A DNA stretch of 64,000 nt from NCBI GenBank assembly GCA_016508695.1, contig VNKQ01000019.1, forward strand, positions 372,001-436,000, written 5' to 3'. The stretch is from Hyphodiscus hymeniophilus. Taxonomy: Eukaryota; Ascomycota; Leotiomycetes; Helotiales; Hyphodiscaceae. Below, piece by piece: positions 23,927 through 35,778 of this stretch (position 1 is its first letter; each line of letters opens with the position of its first letter). Made by a program: the position numbers and the translations under genes. The notes below the pieces were generated by a model. The model saw only the letters and a program-made list of their open reading frames with translations, made no database searches and had not been told where the DNA came from.

Positions 23927-24943
23927 CGTAAGAGGGTTTTAACTTATGGTAGGATGGGTTTCGGTGGTTTGAAGCTCGGGAAAGAAGTCATGGTCATGCG
24001 AGGATCAGCGTGTGTATGTTGTTGACAGGTTGATACTGGAGTCGAGTGCAGGCGTCGCCTGATTCAGGCGACCAATCATTGTGGAGGTTCATGGTAGCAC
24101 GAGGTGGGTGGGGGAATTCTGCACTAAGGTACCTTGGTCCCGACCTAAGCACTTATACTTCGCTACAACTATCAATTTCCTCTGTAGATTCGGAGGCATT
24201 TCCATTCTGAATCGTCCATGCCGTGTGATGACTCCTCAGAGCCAAGGCCACAGTTTGAGGCTATTCTGGTTGGCATATCACAGCTTCCAAGCACGTCACG
24301 GAGATATCTCGACGTAGTATGAAGCTCTATTCAACAGCTATTTGCCTTTCTTCGCCGACCATGCATCAGCAGCAGCCACCACTCATCATCATAATAACCA
24401 CACAGAAAATGGCCCGTCTCGCCTACATCGCAAACGCACCCTCATCACCATAGCCCCGTAATGACATCGTCAATGTAAAGAAGCCAGTGATTGCTCGTAA
24501 GAGACAAACAAGCTATCAGCAAATGAAAATACTGCCGTTCGTTGCTATTAAGTTATTACTAACAGGAAAAAGAACAGCCTCGTCTTCACAGCCGTTGCAG
24601 CGACCGAGAACGAAGAACTCCTGGAGGTATTCGTGAAGGAGAATGCTCGGATCCGTAGGAAACAAAAGGGAAAAGTTAGACACAACGAAGCTGATATAAT
24701 GCAAGAAACAATCTCCAGCTCCCCTCCTTCGTTTGTCGTTTCTGAAGAGGCCCTTTATCGTTACACAAAGATCGATGTGGGACAGAACGACGTGTGAGGT
24801 TTGGTGTGGTTGGAAGTGCTGTTGGTATAGTAGAGACCCTCCGGTTTTGCGACTTGTAAACGCCATGTATCCGATTCAAAAAAAGAAAGAAACAGCCTTC
24901 CCCTGTCGGTCTTACGCAGAGCTCAACATTATGCCTTACTCGT
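23927..24943. other. Intergenic (1 kb)
   Basis: Promoter of the 227-aa protein gene and 3' flank of the G-alpha gene. Short overlapping frames at 24516-25020 on both strands have no family signature. Confidence 0.45.
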
Positions 24944-26166
24944 TTAAATGAGACCGCAGAGACGGAGGTTTTCCTGGATGATGATGTCTGTAGAGTATTA
25001 GCCAAGGAACGAAATATCATTTTCCAAACTTACCATTGACAGCGGCCATGACGAATCGGATTTGGGTGGTATCAGTCGCACAAGTGAAATGGGTGTAAAT
25101 TTGCTTCGTCTCGTGTTGATTCAAGCTGACGAATCGGTTTAAAATGTAGTCGCAGGCCATAGCGTAATCATCACCGCCCTCGTAGTCGGGGAAGTAGTTT
25201 TTCATTGGGCTGACTGGGAGCTTCTCCTTGAAACGATCAATCTTATTCAAGAACAAAATTATCGATGTCTTTATGAACCATCTTGAGTTGCAAATCGAGT
25301 CGAATAGGGTCAGAGCTTCTTGCATCCGATTGACGGTCTCATCCTCGAACAAAAGTTGATCGTATTCGGAAATGGCGACCAGGAAGAGGATGGTGGTGAC
25401 ATTCTCAAAGCAGTGAATCCACTTCTTCCGTTCCGAACGTTGTCCTCCAACATCGAACATGCGATAAGTGAGGTCGCCAATAATAAAGGTTGTCTCAGTA
25501 ATACCGGTGGTCTTGACACGGGACCGTAGAACATCTTGATCATTAGGCATGTAGTCAGGTTGAGCAATGCGCTCAATATTGTCAAAGTAGCTGCAAGCAA
25601 CATGAGTCAGTAGCCTTATGCAAGGGTCATGATGCCATGTTGTTACTTACTATCGTGCAGAGTCATTCAACTGGTACTCTCTTGATCGTTTAAAACAATC
25701 CTCGACACCAGCATCTCTCCACAGGGCCGCAATAGCACCTCCGACCTCTGGAGGGAGATTGTCGCCCTCAATCTGCTGAGGCTGCATGAAGATGGTTTGC
25801 ACATGGTATTCCGCTCTTTGGTCATCCAGAGGAAGTTCTAAGGATTCCATAGCCTCAAGAATCACACGCATCGACTGCACGGTGTTGCTGAAGATGATTT
25901 CTTTGAATGACTCTCTCTCGTCCCGCGAGTATCCACCCTCGTGAATCAATTTCATCTGCTTCAGAATGGTAGACTTTCCGGACTCTCCAGCTCCTACTCA
26001 AAGCATTAGTTGTGCGCAATCGCAATCAATGATGATTGGACTACTGACCGAGAAGAAGCATCTTGATCTCATTCCTCTGCATCATCTTGTCTCGCTTCAA
26101 CTGATTCTCAATCTCCTCATTCCTCATCTTCCCCTCCTTCTCCTCTGTGCTTAGACCGCAACCCAT
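24944..26166 (-). CDS. gna-1: Heterotrimeric G protein alpha subunit, fungal group I (Gpa1/FadA/GNA-1 type)
   Basis: Four exons (26166-26049, 25993-25651, 25590-25034, 24987-24944) give exactly 353 aa, the usual length. MGCG at the start provides Gly2 for myristoylation and Cys3 for palmitoylation. The P-loop GAGESGKS spans residues 40-47. Switch II reads DVGGQRSERKKW, the guanine contacts are NKID and TCAT, and the C-terminus CGLI has the pertussis-toxin-type Cys350. This is the group I G-alpha that couples receptor signals to cAMP and controls growth, conidiation and secondary metabolism in moulds. It is highly conserved with Aspergillus FadA and Neurospora GNA-1. Intron 1 uses the donor GTCAGT. 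Confidence 0.97.
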
Positions 26167-26885
26167 CTTGGCGAATTGATATCAGTCGGATCTAGGATTG
26201 TGGGTTGTGGATTCGTGAAGACTGTGTTGACGGTTGCTGTCAGCCGCGAGATTTGCCGGCTGTACCCCATATTGTTAGTTAGTTGATCGAAAACAGCAGA
26301 GCGAATCGTGATGTGAGGTGAATCAAGGCGAAGTTGTCAAAGAGGTCATCTCAAGCGCATTGATGAGTCCGGAGATGTCCTTTGACGTCTGTCACATCTG
26401 CAGAGCCTCTCCTATCTTGGCTCTGGTGTCGTTGTCCTGCGACGATCTGAGGTCGGAGGGTTGCAGTTTCGTAGATCTTGCGGTCGTCTTTGGGAGAGAT
26501 GAGATTACAACGGAAGCCACTCACCAGTGTGCGATTGACCCTTCAGTCGGTCAAGTTATCGTCGAGCACTTCACAATAGGAGACGGACGTAGTGAGTTCT
26601 TGGCGATGAATACGTTGGTGATTGCGAGATCAACGGTACCTAATAAAAAGGGCTGCGAGCCTGCGACAGAGCTTGTGGCGCTAGTTCGGGGTAGCGCTAG
26701 CGCTTTGGGAAGCCTCTCCTGAATAGGGGCAACCTTCTTTGTTCACAATAACACAGTGAATTGGGGGGAATTTGGGCGCTGTTGTCGTTGGTGGGATTTT
26801 GGGAGTGTAGGCAGAGTGGGCATTAAAGAAATACTCTCTGTACTGCAAGGTAGCTGTGCGATCGAGTGTGGGAAGGGAGATGGAT

Positions 26886-26922
26886 GAGTGAATGAATGAA
26901 TGAATGAATGAATGAATGAATG
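26886..26922. repeat. Tetranucleotide microsatellite (TGAA)n
   Basis: About nine perfect copies of TGAA upstream of the G-alpha gene. Confidence 0.92.
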
Positions 26923-27575
26923 GCTTGCTGATCCGCCCCAAGTTACGGACATTGATTTTTAAGCTAACCCAAGCCTCACCCTCACATCGCTCGTAGCTCG
27001 TCAGCGGCCCAGTACGGACGGACAGCTTCTGCCGAGAGGACAAAAGGGAATACCGACCCTCGCTAAAGCACCAGTTCCCAGGATCCCACCCAGGGCAAGG
27101 AGTAGGAGGGTGTGTCAGGTCCTCTGATGCTGGAACAGACATGGACTGAGGCCGTTAAATGTCCGTCAATGGCCAGAGCCACAGGCACAGGGCGGAGGAT
27201 GGAGGGACATGTTTCAAGAGTTCAAACGGCTTTGTGGATGAATACGGTAGGTGGGAGATATCACAATGGTAGAGTTGTACTGTATCACATTGCGGCCGTT
27301 CTCGACTGCGCAATACGCACGGAGGGACTGGTCCAGAGAGCAGACATCTCAGCAATTGGGGAAGAGCCGTCTAGTTTTTAGAGCTACAGCGAACGGCATC
27401 CCATGGCATGATGGCCGTGGGGATTAATTAGTACATTGTCTTGCATGCAGCAGCCCAATACGCCACCGGCGAATCTATCTGATAACGATCTACAACCTCA
27501 GCACTGCAACAGCTTCTACACAATTCCGTCCCTATTATTGTGATATGCGCATGCTATCAGACCTCAGGCCTTATC

Positions 27576-28262
27576 CTACCTCCCCAATGCTCCTATATGG
27601 AAATTCCTTTCAAGGCTCGGAAATGGAATATCCTCACCCTTTGTGCGAAAATAGCGGTGTTTCCGATCGACATCGATGATTGCTGACTGCTCGAGCCCCC
27701 TTTTCTGCATAAGAGTCCCGAAACAAAATGCTCTACTACTCCCATGTCCGATTGGCAGGCATGAAAATCCCTCCGAATCACACAGCAGTAGAGTAGCTCC
27801 GTAAGGATTTTCAAACCATGCCTGTGAATCCGGATTGCTCATCAACCTACGGAGGAAAAAGCATGGAGAAGAGTCCCAGTGATCGACCTGTCAGAACTCG
27901 GGTTGACGTGCTCTCAAACCTTCCAGAATGGTAAATGGAAAATCATCGCGAACCCCCTCTTGCGATGTAATGCTTATTTCGCTTCCAGGATATTGTGAAA
28001 TATGTTTCAACAGACTTATTCTGACCGATGTTGTGGTTTCGTACATTATTGCTCGGGTTTTAAGGGGCTCTCTAGGATTGAAAGTGCCGGGCGGCAGACT
28101 GACCTCAACCGTGTTTGCGACATCTCGAAAAGGTAGGTCAAAGGGGGTTGATGCATAGGAGAGTCTCCACCGTCCCGAAATGGGCTTTAATTTCCTTCTA
28201 GAACATTTTGAGGAAGCTTCCAAGTCAAAAGTTATCTTTTCCACCAAGATTCTGGCTCGCAC
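27576..28262 (-). pseudogene. Quasi-open reading frame with one in-frame stop, unrecognised
   Basis: One minus-strand frame is open from 28262 to 27891, reaches a TGA, then continues in the same frame to 27576 (about 228 codons). The parts read like protein (ISLLKHISQYPGSEISITSQ, ENPYGATLLLCDSEGFSCLP, RNFHIGALGR) but match no family I know. The first codon is GTG, not ATG, and an upstream TGA closes the frame. Either an intron removes the stop (a CTGACAG acceptor overlaps it) or this is gene debris. Confidence 0.3.
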
Positions 28263-29223
28263 GGCTCAGATGGCACAAAAGCTGCACTGGTGCTGGCTCT
28301 TAAAAAGGCTTGCGTGGTCTAAGTTCGATGCTGAGATGTCTGCAGTCTCTGGCTACTGCTTTTCATATGTCCTCGAAAGAGATTTCAGCATGTCGATATC
28401 CGAATCTGCATGTATGCAGGTGTGCGTCCCTGGTTCCAAAATTCGGGATTGTCCAGTGGGAGTCCATGGCTGTCGAACAAAGGAAATCCTCTCAAGCAGG
28501 AGGAGTGGCTTGGTATCAAAAAAAGAAACTTGAGTGGTCGAAGTCAGAATTAGCGGGAATATCCCACTTGAACAATATTCTCGATTTTCTGCCCACCGCT
28601 GTGGAGGGTGTCAGAACCTAGCAAGAGAATTCAATCGATCTCAAGTAGCTCGGGGACTGCTTTACACAGTAGCTGGCCTTTCTTCCATGTTGCCCTGCTT
28701 CATACATTGGGAAGTCATACATCGATTTGGTATCCTTCTAAGCCATGTCATCATGGGACCCGTTCGTTTTTCTTTATTGCCGCTGAAAGTCAATATTACT
28801 TTGCCTCTTTGATTTAGCAATTCTTGTACGCAATAAAGGATTGTCAAAAGATGTTCCCGTCGCAGCTCCGTGCATCATCTTCGCAACGAAATCACGGAAC
28901 ACATGTTCGGCAAACCATACCACTGCTATTTCCCAGTCGAATGATGATTCAGTATATCAGTTTTTGGTAGACGTGATGGCTCCTACCAATTTGGGCCTAT
29001 CAACGGTCAACCCCATTCCTGCCCTTTGTCAATATCCCATCGAAGGAAGAAACCTTAGCTACCTAGGTATCCTAAACTTTCCCTACCCATCCATTTTCGG
29101 AATTTAACACCTCAAATCAAACTACTCCACAGAACCCTTCAGTCACTCATTACCGAAACTTCCTAATCGCTCCCATTATTTTGAACAATCATTCGAGCCA
29201 CCAACATCACCCTTCATGTAGAC

Positions 29224-29823
29224 ATGTCCGCCCACTTCACCCACCGCCGTAAAGCCGCTGCCCTCACGAACGGCAAATCTCAGATCCGCACCATCACACG
29301 CCCGCACATCACAGACGTCGAAGCCTCGATCTTTCAAGTCATCCTCCTCATTATCTGTGTCCTGTTCCTCATGGCTCTGATTCTCGGACTCGTCTACAGT
29401 TGCTTGAAGCAGTTCCAATGGTTCCGCAATATGATCGACCCCGAGGCCCGTATGCGTCACAATGCAGAACGGGCCGAGCGGACGGCTTTGATGGCTGGAC
29501 GTGAGATAGGCGGGTTTGTTAGAGGCCTTGTTAGAGGGCAGTCTCCCCAACACTCGTCGCTATACGATCAGTCTGGAACTCCTGGTGGTGGCAGAGAACA
29601 TGAGTGGAGGACGAGAGGATATGGTGATGGGAATATTGATGATAGAGAGGCAATCGCGAGTCCGGATGCAGACAGTGGCTATCAAAGCTTGGGAGAGAGG
29701 GACTTTGATCAGAGAAGCAGTGGTTCGAGTAGGAGCGTTAAGCATAGGGACGATTGTGAAGGTCAATGTGGATTGACTTCAAGACGAGGCAGCAGAAGTC
29801 CCAGACCTGAACGAAGCTGGTAG
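29224..29823 (+). CDS. Single-pass membrane protein, unknown function
   Basis: Intronless, 199 aa, ATG at 29224. A basic N-terminus (HFTHRRKAAALTNGKSQIR) precedes one strong TM helix at about residues 38-60 (IFQVILLIICVLFLMALILG). A charged juxtamembrane segment (WFRNMIDPEARMRHNAERAE) and a Gly/Ser/Arg/Asp-rich disordered tail follow. The absence of a cleavable signal and the positive charge before the helix suggest a type II or tail-type arrangement, but topology is uncertain. I do not recognise the family. Confidence 0.65.
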   Translation: MSAHFTHRRKAAALTNGKSQIRTITRPHITDVEASIFQVILLIICVLFLMALILGLVYSCLKQFQWFRNMIDPEARMRHNAERAERTALMAGREIGGFVRGLVRGQSPQHSSLYDQSGTPGGGREHEWRTRGYGDGNIDDREAIASPDADSGYQSLGERDFDQRSSGSSRSVKHRDDCEGQCGLTSRRGSRSPRPERSW

Positions 29824-30106
29824 TGGCCGCATGATCGATTGAGACTGCAGGGCTTAAGCTCGATGAAAGGATGGGCTCCTATGGGGGCTTGGCGCAGGCG
29901 CTGGATGGGCAAATTGTAAAAATGTGTAACTTAGCCATGGAACGATCAACCTGCTCATCCATAAGAGGTAATACTGCAGCCTGGCGGCCAATAAAACACT
30001 TGTATTAACCCCATTCGGTATTGTCGCTGTCTTTTGTACAATCCCATACCTGAACTCGTCCCCGGAATCTAATCCTCGATCATTTCCATACACCCAGCCT
30101 CCTCCT

Positions 30107-30493
30107 TCATGGTCTCTGGATCCTGACACCTTCCTTCCCCGTCCTCAAAAACGATCCATTGCACTCCTCATACGCACGACCAGCGCCAAAGCCCAGCCCA
30201 ACCCACGCAGGCCATGCTCTCCTTTTGAACAGTAGAACCGAGAAGACGACACCGAAGGATAGACCGAGGGATGAGCGAATGAGGAGGGATGAGAGACAAC
30301 GATCCCACTGGCAGAACGCAACATTATCAGCTAGCCATCCTCAGAAAATGCACCGAGGTCCCTGCAGAACAAAATATCTCCACACGAGTTTATGAATAAT
30401 GATAGCGAAGCTCACCTTCTCGTTCAGAAGAGCTTCAGATACCGGCTTGCTAGGTCGCGAGACCGCGGGCGGTGCGATTGACGTCTCGGGCAT
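30107..30493 (-). CDS. MIC10: MICOS complex subunit Mic10
   Basis: Two exons, 30493-30416 and 30307-30107, with a 108-nt intron, encode 92 aa. Neither exon is long enough to stand out as an ORF. The core WDRCLSSLLIRSSLGLSFG then GVVFSVLLFKRRAWPAW is TM1 and the loop. TM2 carries GLGFGAG, the GxGxGxG motif that drives Mic10 oligomerisation, followed by RAYEECN. Mic10 is an inner mitochondrial membrane protein that bends membranes at crista junctions. Length (yeast 97 aa) and motif order agree. It is divergent from URB2 across 270 bp. Confidence 0.93.
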
Positions 30494-30763
30494 GTTGATT
30501 TGGTCCTAGATGGTATGTGAGTCTACAGCCCAAGCTTCCGGGTTGCAATTGACGTACCGCGAGGTCTAGATGATATGGTTTGCAGGTATGGAGCTTGCAA
30601 TGTAGGTTCGATATGATCCGGTTCCTGGCGACTTTTGAGCTCGGTGAGGCTTTCGGCTCAAAGCGGCAAGGTCTTTCATTTTCTGCCCTCACGTGCTGGG
30701 ATTTTATTTCTTGAGATTCAGCGGGGAAGCTCTGGACGAAACCTACGAAGGAGAAGAGGCGTA
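30494..30763. promoter_or_regulatory. Shared MIC10/URB2 divergent promoter
   Basis: Only 270 bp separate the ATGs of two outward-facing genes, so a bidirectional promoter is likely. No TATA box is evident near either start. Confidence 0.55.
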
Positions 30764-33700
30764 ATGGTAAGGAGCTTTCGTTATTGGATTTATGGGTGAG
30801 CTGACATCGCTGACGGTTTGAGTAGGCTTCCAAATCTCGATCTGCGCAGGAAAACCTCGCGGAGTTGGAGAAGAACTCTGCACCATTCGAAGACCAGCTT
30901 CGAGAAGCTGCAAAATTCGTTGGTCTTGATCTTGACGATATTGGCAGGTCTTTTGCAGGAAAAGGAGTGTTTTCGGAGGTGTCTGGGGCCTCTATATATC
31001 ATGGCAGGGAGGAATGGCTTCTTAGATGGCTGTTGAAGAGACTACAAGATCCGAAGGATGCTGCACCCAGGTAGAATCTCTAACCCTCCTTTAAACCTTA
31101 TATTGACGATAATAATAGAAAGTTTCCGAACTCTTGGTTACTCTTCTGCCACCTTATTCGAACGATCCCGCCCCCAAATGTGGCGCGGATGCTCAACGAG
31201 AGAAAGTTTATGGTCATCTTGCGGCAAACACTGGAGGAAGCGATGGTGGTCACCAGCAACGAAGCAGCTAAGGATAAAACAGTCGCCGATGCAGGTACGG
31301 AGGAGATCAAGACTTTGAAGAAATCCAAGAAACGGAAAAGGTCGGGAGAGCTTATCTCGACCAGCAAGGATCTGAGAAGTCATATCCAGGGATTGCCGGC
31401 AGCTCTTTTCGAAGCAATGCACCAGATGCTAAGCCATACACAGATCAACTCCGAACGAGACAATGCATTCTCAAAGGAATGTATGAGGGCAGTGATCAGG
31501 ACACCAGCCGAGGATGCTGCGAAGATTTTAGGAGCATGGCTTTCTCTGTGTCCCACATCGTTAGGGGAACGCGAGTTTCTTGAAACAGCACAAGCTTCGT
31601 GGCTCTCTCCTTTTGTCGACATATGGAAATGCCGTATAGTTGGAAGTGATGACTTGACGCACTTCTCTCTTCACTGCACACAGCCTTTGCTCTCCCTGAT
31701 CAAGATGATAAAGACTGGCGCAGTCACTCCAGACTCTTGGATGAGCGAATTGGGGCAGCTGGCAGCTCGGAACATCATAATCCCAGCCAAAGCCGCAAAG
31801 TTCGAAAATGACGATTCAGATCTGTTGAATACGTTGACCAGAATCTCTGTAATACAGGACTCTACGAATGCCCCAATATTGTTTGAGGTTGCAATATTAT
31901 CAATTCAAGTACAGGGTTCACGGCGTCGGCGACCAAATGATGAGTCTTGGCTTCACACTGTCTTCACAACACTTATAGATGCTATGCCTCCAAAACGGGC
32001 CAAAGAAAACGGTGAAGCTATTCGACAGATGGTTCAGAGTGCAATAAAGTACAAGGTCACTCTCGATCTCCCAACACTTCGTTCAATTGCTTCGCAGTAT
32101 TGTTTTTCAGAAAATGACACGAACTGGGAGTTATTGGCAACTATCATCAAGCTAGACGCCAACGTTTTCTTGATACCGGATAAGGAGAAAGATTTGGTTC
32201 AACAGGTTTTGACTCGAGTCACAGCCGAATGGTTAACAATTAATTGGCCAGATATCTGCGCGCAAGTTGTGTCAGAGGTTGTCATACCTCTTATGAACGG
32301 CTTTGCACAGGCACGAGATCTATCAACGTTCATCCGTCACTGGCATGGTCAGATCATTGAGTCGAGTAAACTTCGAGATGGAGCGCCCTCCCATCCCATG
32401 ATACTCTTGTTTAGTGCTTGGGAGTATGATTCTCTTCAAACCGAGCTCTCCAGAATAATGGAGGCTTCATTGACTATCAATCAAATCACTCAAGTACTGG
32501 ATTGGCTAGCATCGCAAGTCACCGAGCATCCAGATGCCACGTGCCTTATTCTCGAAGCGATGGCCGGATCTATAGATCGGGAAGAGGTTGTCGATGCAGT
32601 CGGGCTACGTCCTTTCCACATCATGTTCGACAATGGCGTTTCTGAGAAGCTAAGTGAAACATACAAGTGGCGTTCATGGCGGATACTCTCCCGAACCCTA
32701 AAATGGATCACTCAACCTGGCCTTGAAGAACTATCGATCCTATGGGAAGAAAGGCATGTGCCCTTCAACGTCCTATCAAGCGTCCTCGACGACGGTAGTA
32801 TTGCTACTCCCAATCGCAGTAATAATATGAAACTTGAGACTCTGCGCTTTGTTTGCGCGGCGCGGAACGTATCTCGGAAGGGCATGAGACTGGACATTCT
32901 TACGAGAAAGCCAGCCATGCTTTTACTTCGTTCATTATCGCAAGACTTGAAAGAATTTCTACAGGAGTTGACCAGTGCTAAAGAGCTGAGCGAGCAGACA
33001 TGTGGCTCGGCTATCAACACATCATACCGAGGATTCGGCTGGACGCTCTGGTCATCCGTCTCCTGCATGCTCGTTGAATTTCCAAAAGTTCTCCAGTAAG
33101 GTTTCTTCTCTTATGTTGTCTCTTATGTAGTGGATTATCACGCTAACCTTAGCAGACTTGGAGTCGGAGTAGAAGGAAATACATTTCGGGACTTGTTGCA
33201 GACTATCTTCTGGATATCATCTGCACCCCGAAACGAACCGCCAACTGGACTCAATTCATGGCTTCGAGACAACCCTGATGCATTTTCAAGTGTATGGACT
33301 TCCTTATTGAACAACGATGAAGTACTCAGCAACACGCCCCTCGCCGTTCTTCTCATTGACATCATGTTGAGTAACGCAACCAGCGATACCAATCCGCTGG
33401 TAAACCTTTCTACTACCAATGCATTCGCAGTTCAATGCCTGCTTCAGCTACCAATAGAAGTATTTTCGAAAAGAGACAGGGAACGTGTTATGAAAGTGCG
33501 GCGTTCCAGCTTTGAAGCTGCTGGAGACGGGAATTTCAAAGAGTGGGTTGCACTAGATGATGCAGTTCTCAGCTTGAGGATCAAGATGATGCAACGTTCT
33601 ACCATCTATGATGGCACAAGATACCAAGATCTTGTGGTATTAGCAGATGACTTGGCATCGGCAAATATAGAGAGCCCAAACGTCAGTCTCCTTTGTTTTA

Positions 33701-35318
33701 AAGAGCTTGCGAGAAGGACTTTGTCTCATATCACTGCAAATCTTGATCAGTCTCGAAACCGCGAATATGTATTGAATGCTCTGGACCACCTGCGAAAGAA
33801 AATGAGGACCAGAACCGGCGATAAAATCGCTCACAAGTTGAACTTTGGTCTAGTTGCGCTGTTCGAAGTTCTCTTCGAAATATTCACCGCCAAGGCGAAG
33901 CAACTCAATGACCTGTCTATCATTACACAGCATGACCTCTCGACTTTGGAAGAAACTTTCCAGATATGTCTTCTATCCCAACTCAAGCACACGCTTTCCA
34001 AGTTCAAGAAAACCACCAAGCCTGGTAAACAAGCAGAGAGATCCATTATGCTTCGCTCGGTCATTGAGGCGCTTATCAAGTCGAGTGTCGATAGGGAGAA
34101 AGTGGCTAGCGCGGTCACAGAAGCGAAGCACTTCGTTACATCTCTCAAGAACATTGATGTGGAACTTTCTAGGCGGTTAGAAACCCTCATAGCGATATAC
34201 ACTCCGTCTGCCGACTCGCCGGCTGATTCCCCGCTCGAACGGGATATCTCAGCTGTGGATAGCAGGCGAGAGCTCTTAGAAAAGACATCCGAGTTCATTA
34301 AGTCAAAAAGTCAATCGCAAAAGCTGGCACTACTTCAATCTGCTCTTGAGGAGAAACAAGGTTGGACACAGCTAGACAAATTGTTAATTTCTAGGCAAAT
34401 GATAATTTCTTGTGAAGGTTTGCGTTCCTCACCTCACTCATGCACCGGTGCTGACCAATACAGAATCTCGACAACTCTCGGATGAATACGATGAATTGAG
34501 TCCGAATCTCTCTAGTATCTACTCTTTACTCTGTAGTCACCTTCTACGGACGACTTCGTTCCGCCATTTCTCTCTCATTAGCGAGACGATGGCCTTGACG
34601 CTACGAACGAAGGTAGCTCGCATTCCTGCCCCCCATCCTTACATCCATCTGACGAAAAATATAGTGTCGGGCCATAAATCAATGGAACGTCGACAGCACA
34701 TTAGGCCATATCACTATGATGTGTTCCAGAAACTCCCCTTGTCTCCGACCGTCCCGAGCCGGCAGTATCTACATTCATCTTTGCCAACTCCTCCAAACCC
34801 TGCTCACCTCTCACCGTCTCAAGCTGGAAGGCCACTTTCATCTGGTCGTTCAAGCAATGCAATCCCTTCTCCGATGCCTCTTTACACCCCTTCCGCATTC
34901 CACCTCCGAAACTTCCAAGATATTTGCGCCACCTTCCTGGCTCTCGTCCCCGAAATATCAGCTCGGCGCCAAGCATGCAGCAGCTTTCACTCGGCTCGTC
35001 ACGCTAATATGCGATCCTAGTGTGTCTTCCGTCACAAGATCGAAGCAGAACAATCTTACGTCTGCCACGGACAGAGCGAAACGTATGGCCGGTCAGCATA
35101 TGCATTTCGTGCTGAATCTGTACGTTCAATTGCAGCTCGAAATGAGAATGCGGACCGAAGTGAGGGAGAAGATGGTTCCGGGATTATATGCCATTTTCGA
35201 TACCACGACGCCAGAGATGAGAAGGATGATTAGCGATGGTTTGGATTCTAGTGGCAGGGCTGTGTTTGGGATCCTGTTCAAGGATTATCAGAAGTTTGGG
35301 AAGTGGAAAGGCTCTTGA
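30764..35318 (+). CDS. URB2: Urb2/Npa2 family nucleolar 60S ribosome-biogenesis protein
   Basis: Six coding exons give 1429 aa: 30764-30766 (the ATG only), 30826-31070, 31119-33095, 33156-34417, 34464-34612 and 34665-35318. All phases close. Early sequence NSAPFEDQLREAAKFVGLDL, then NSWLLFCHLIRTIPPPNVAR and MLNERKFMVILRQTLEE, matches the Urb2 N-terminal pattern. The middle is helical repeat-like. The last 180 residues match the Urb2/Npa2 C-terminal domain: IYIHLCQLLQTLLTSHRLKL, FHLVVQAMQSLLRCLF, and the end RAVFGILFKDYQKFGKWKGS. Urb2 acts in the nucleolus in 27S pre-rRNA processing. The ATG-only first exon is inferred from a stop directly before exon 2, a GTAAGG donor after the ATG and a GCTGACA branch site. 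Confidence 0.88.
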
Positions 35319-35778
35319 GGCGGGACCAATATACCATTTTCTGAGATAATTATTGGGTTCGAGTATTCTATATCAGAACAGATCAAACTGCTATCTCATG
35401 ACCTTTGCGCGAATCGCTGGGATGGTCCGCAAAAGCTATCACAATCCTCCTCTTCTCTCTTCTAACCCCACCCCTACGTGATTGCCCTCACAGTACTACC
35501 TACACTTCCGGCACTCTTCCCCTGATGCCATATTATCTGGTGAACCCGGCCTCATCTTAAGCATCCCAAACGATAGCTATGCACACACGGATTTGGAACC
35601 TTGAGACTATTGACGCATATGAATCAAGTATGGCTGTGCATCTTATAACTGTTTGATGCATTTTATTAAGCGGCAGGTCGGATGAGTGTGCGCTCTATGG
35701 TGTCTCAAATTGGTTATGAGTTCATGTTTCGAATCGATCGATGGTAGATTTTGGGAGTAAGACAACATCTCGAACATG
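35319..35778. other. Intergenic, convergent
   Basis: A 460-bp spacer between the 3' ends of URB2 and the Zn2Cys6 gene. I see no gene or repeat. Confidence 0.5.

Larger units (their letters stand above)
26167..29223. other. Long upstream/intergenic region with repeats and a broken ORF
   Basis: About 3 kb. The G-alpha side (26167-26750) probably holds its 5' leader. The plus frame at 26318-26722 is likely a chance ORF in that leader. A tetranucleotide repeat lies at 26886-26922. A minus-strand quasi-ORF at 27576-28262 is listed separately. The rest (28300-29200) shows no gene. Confidence 0.45.

Noticed and set aside
26318..26722. 134-codon plus-strand frame near the G-alpha gene
   Set aside because: It lies in the likely 5' leader of the G-alpha gene on the other strand, starts weakly and has no recognisable domain.
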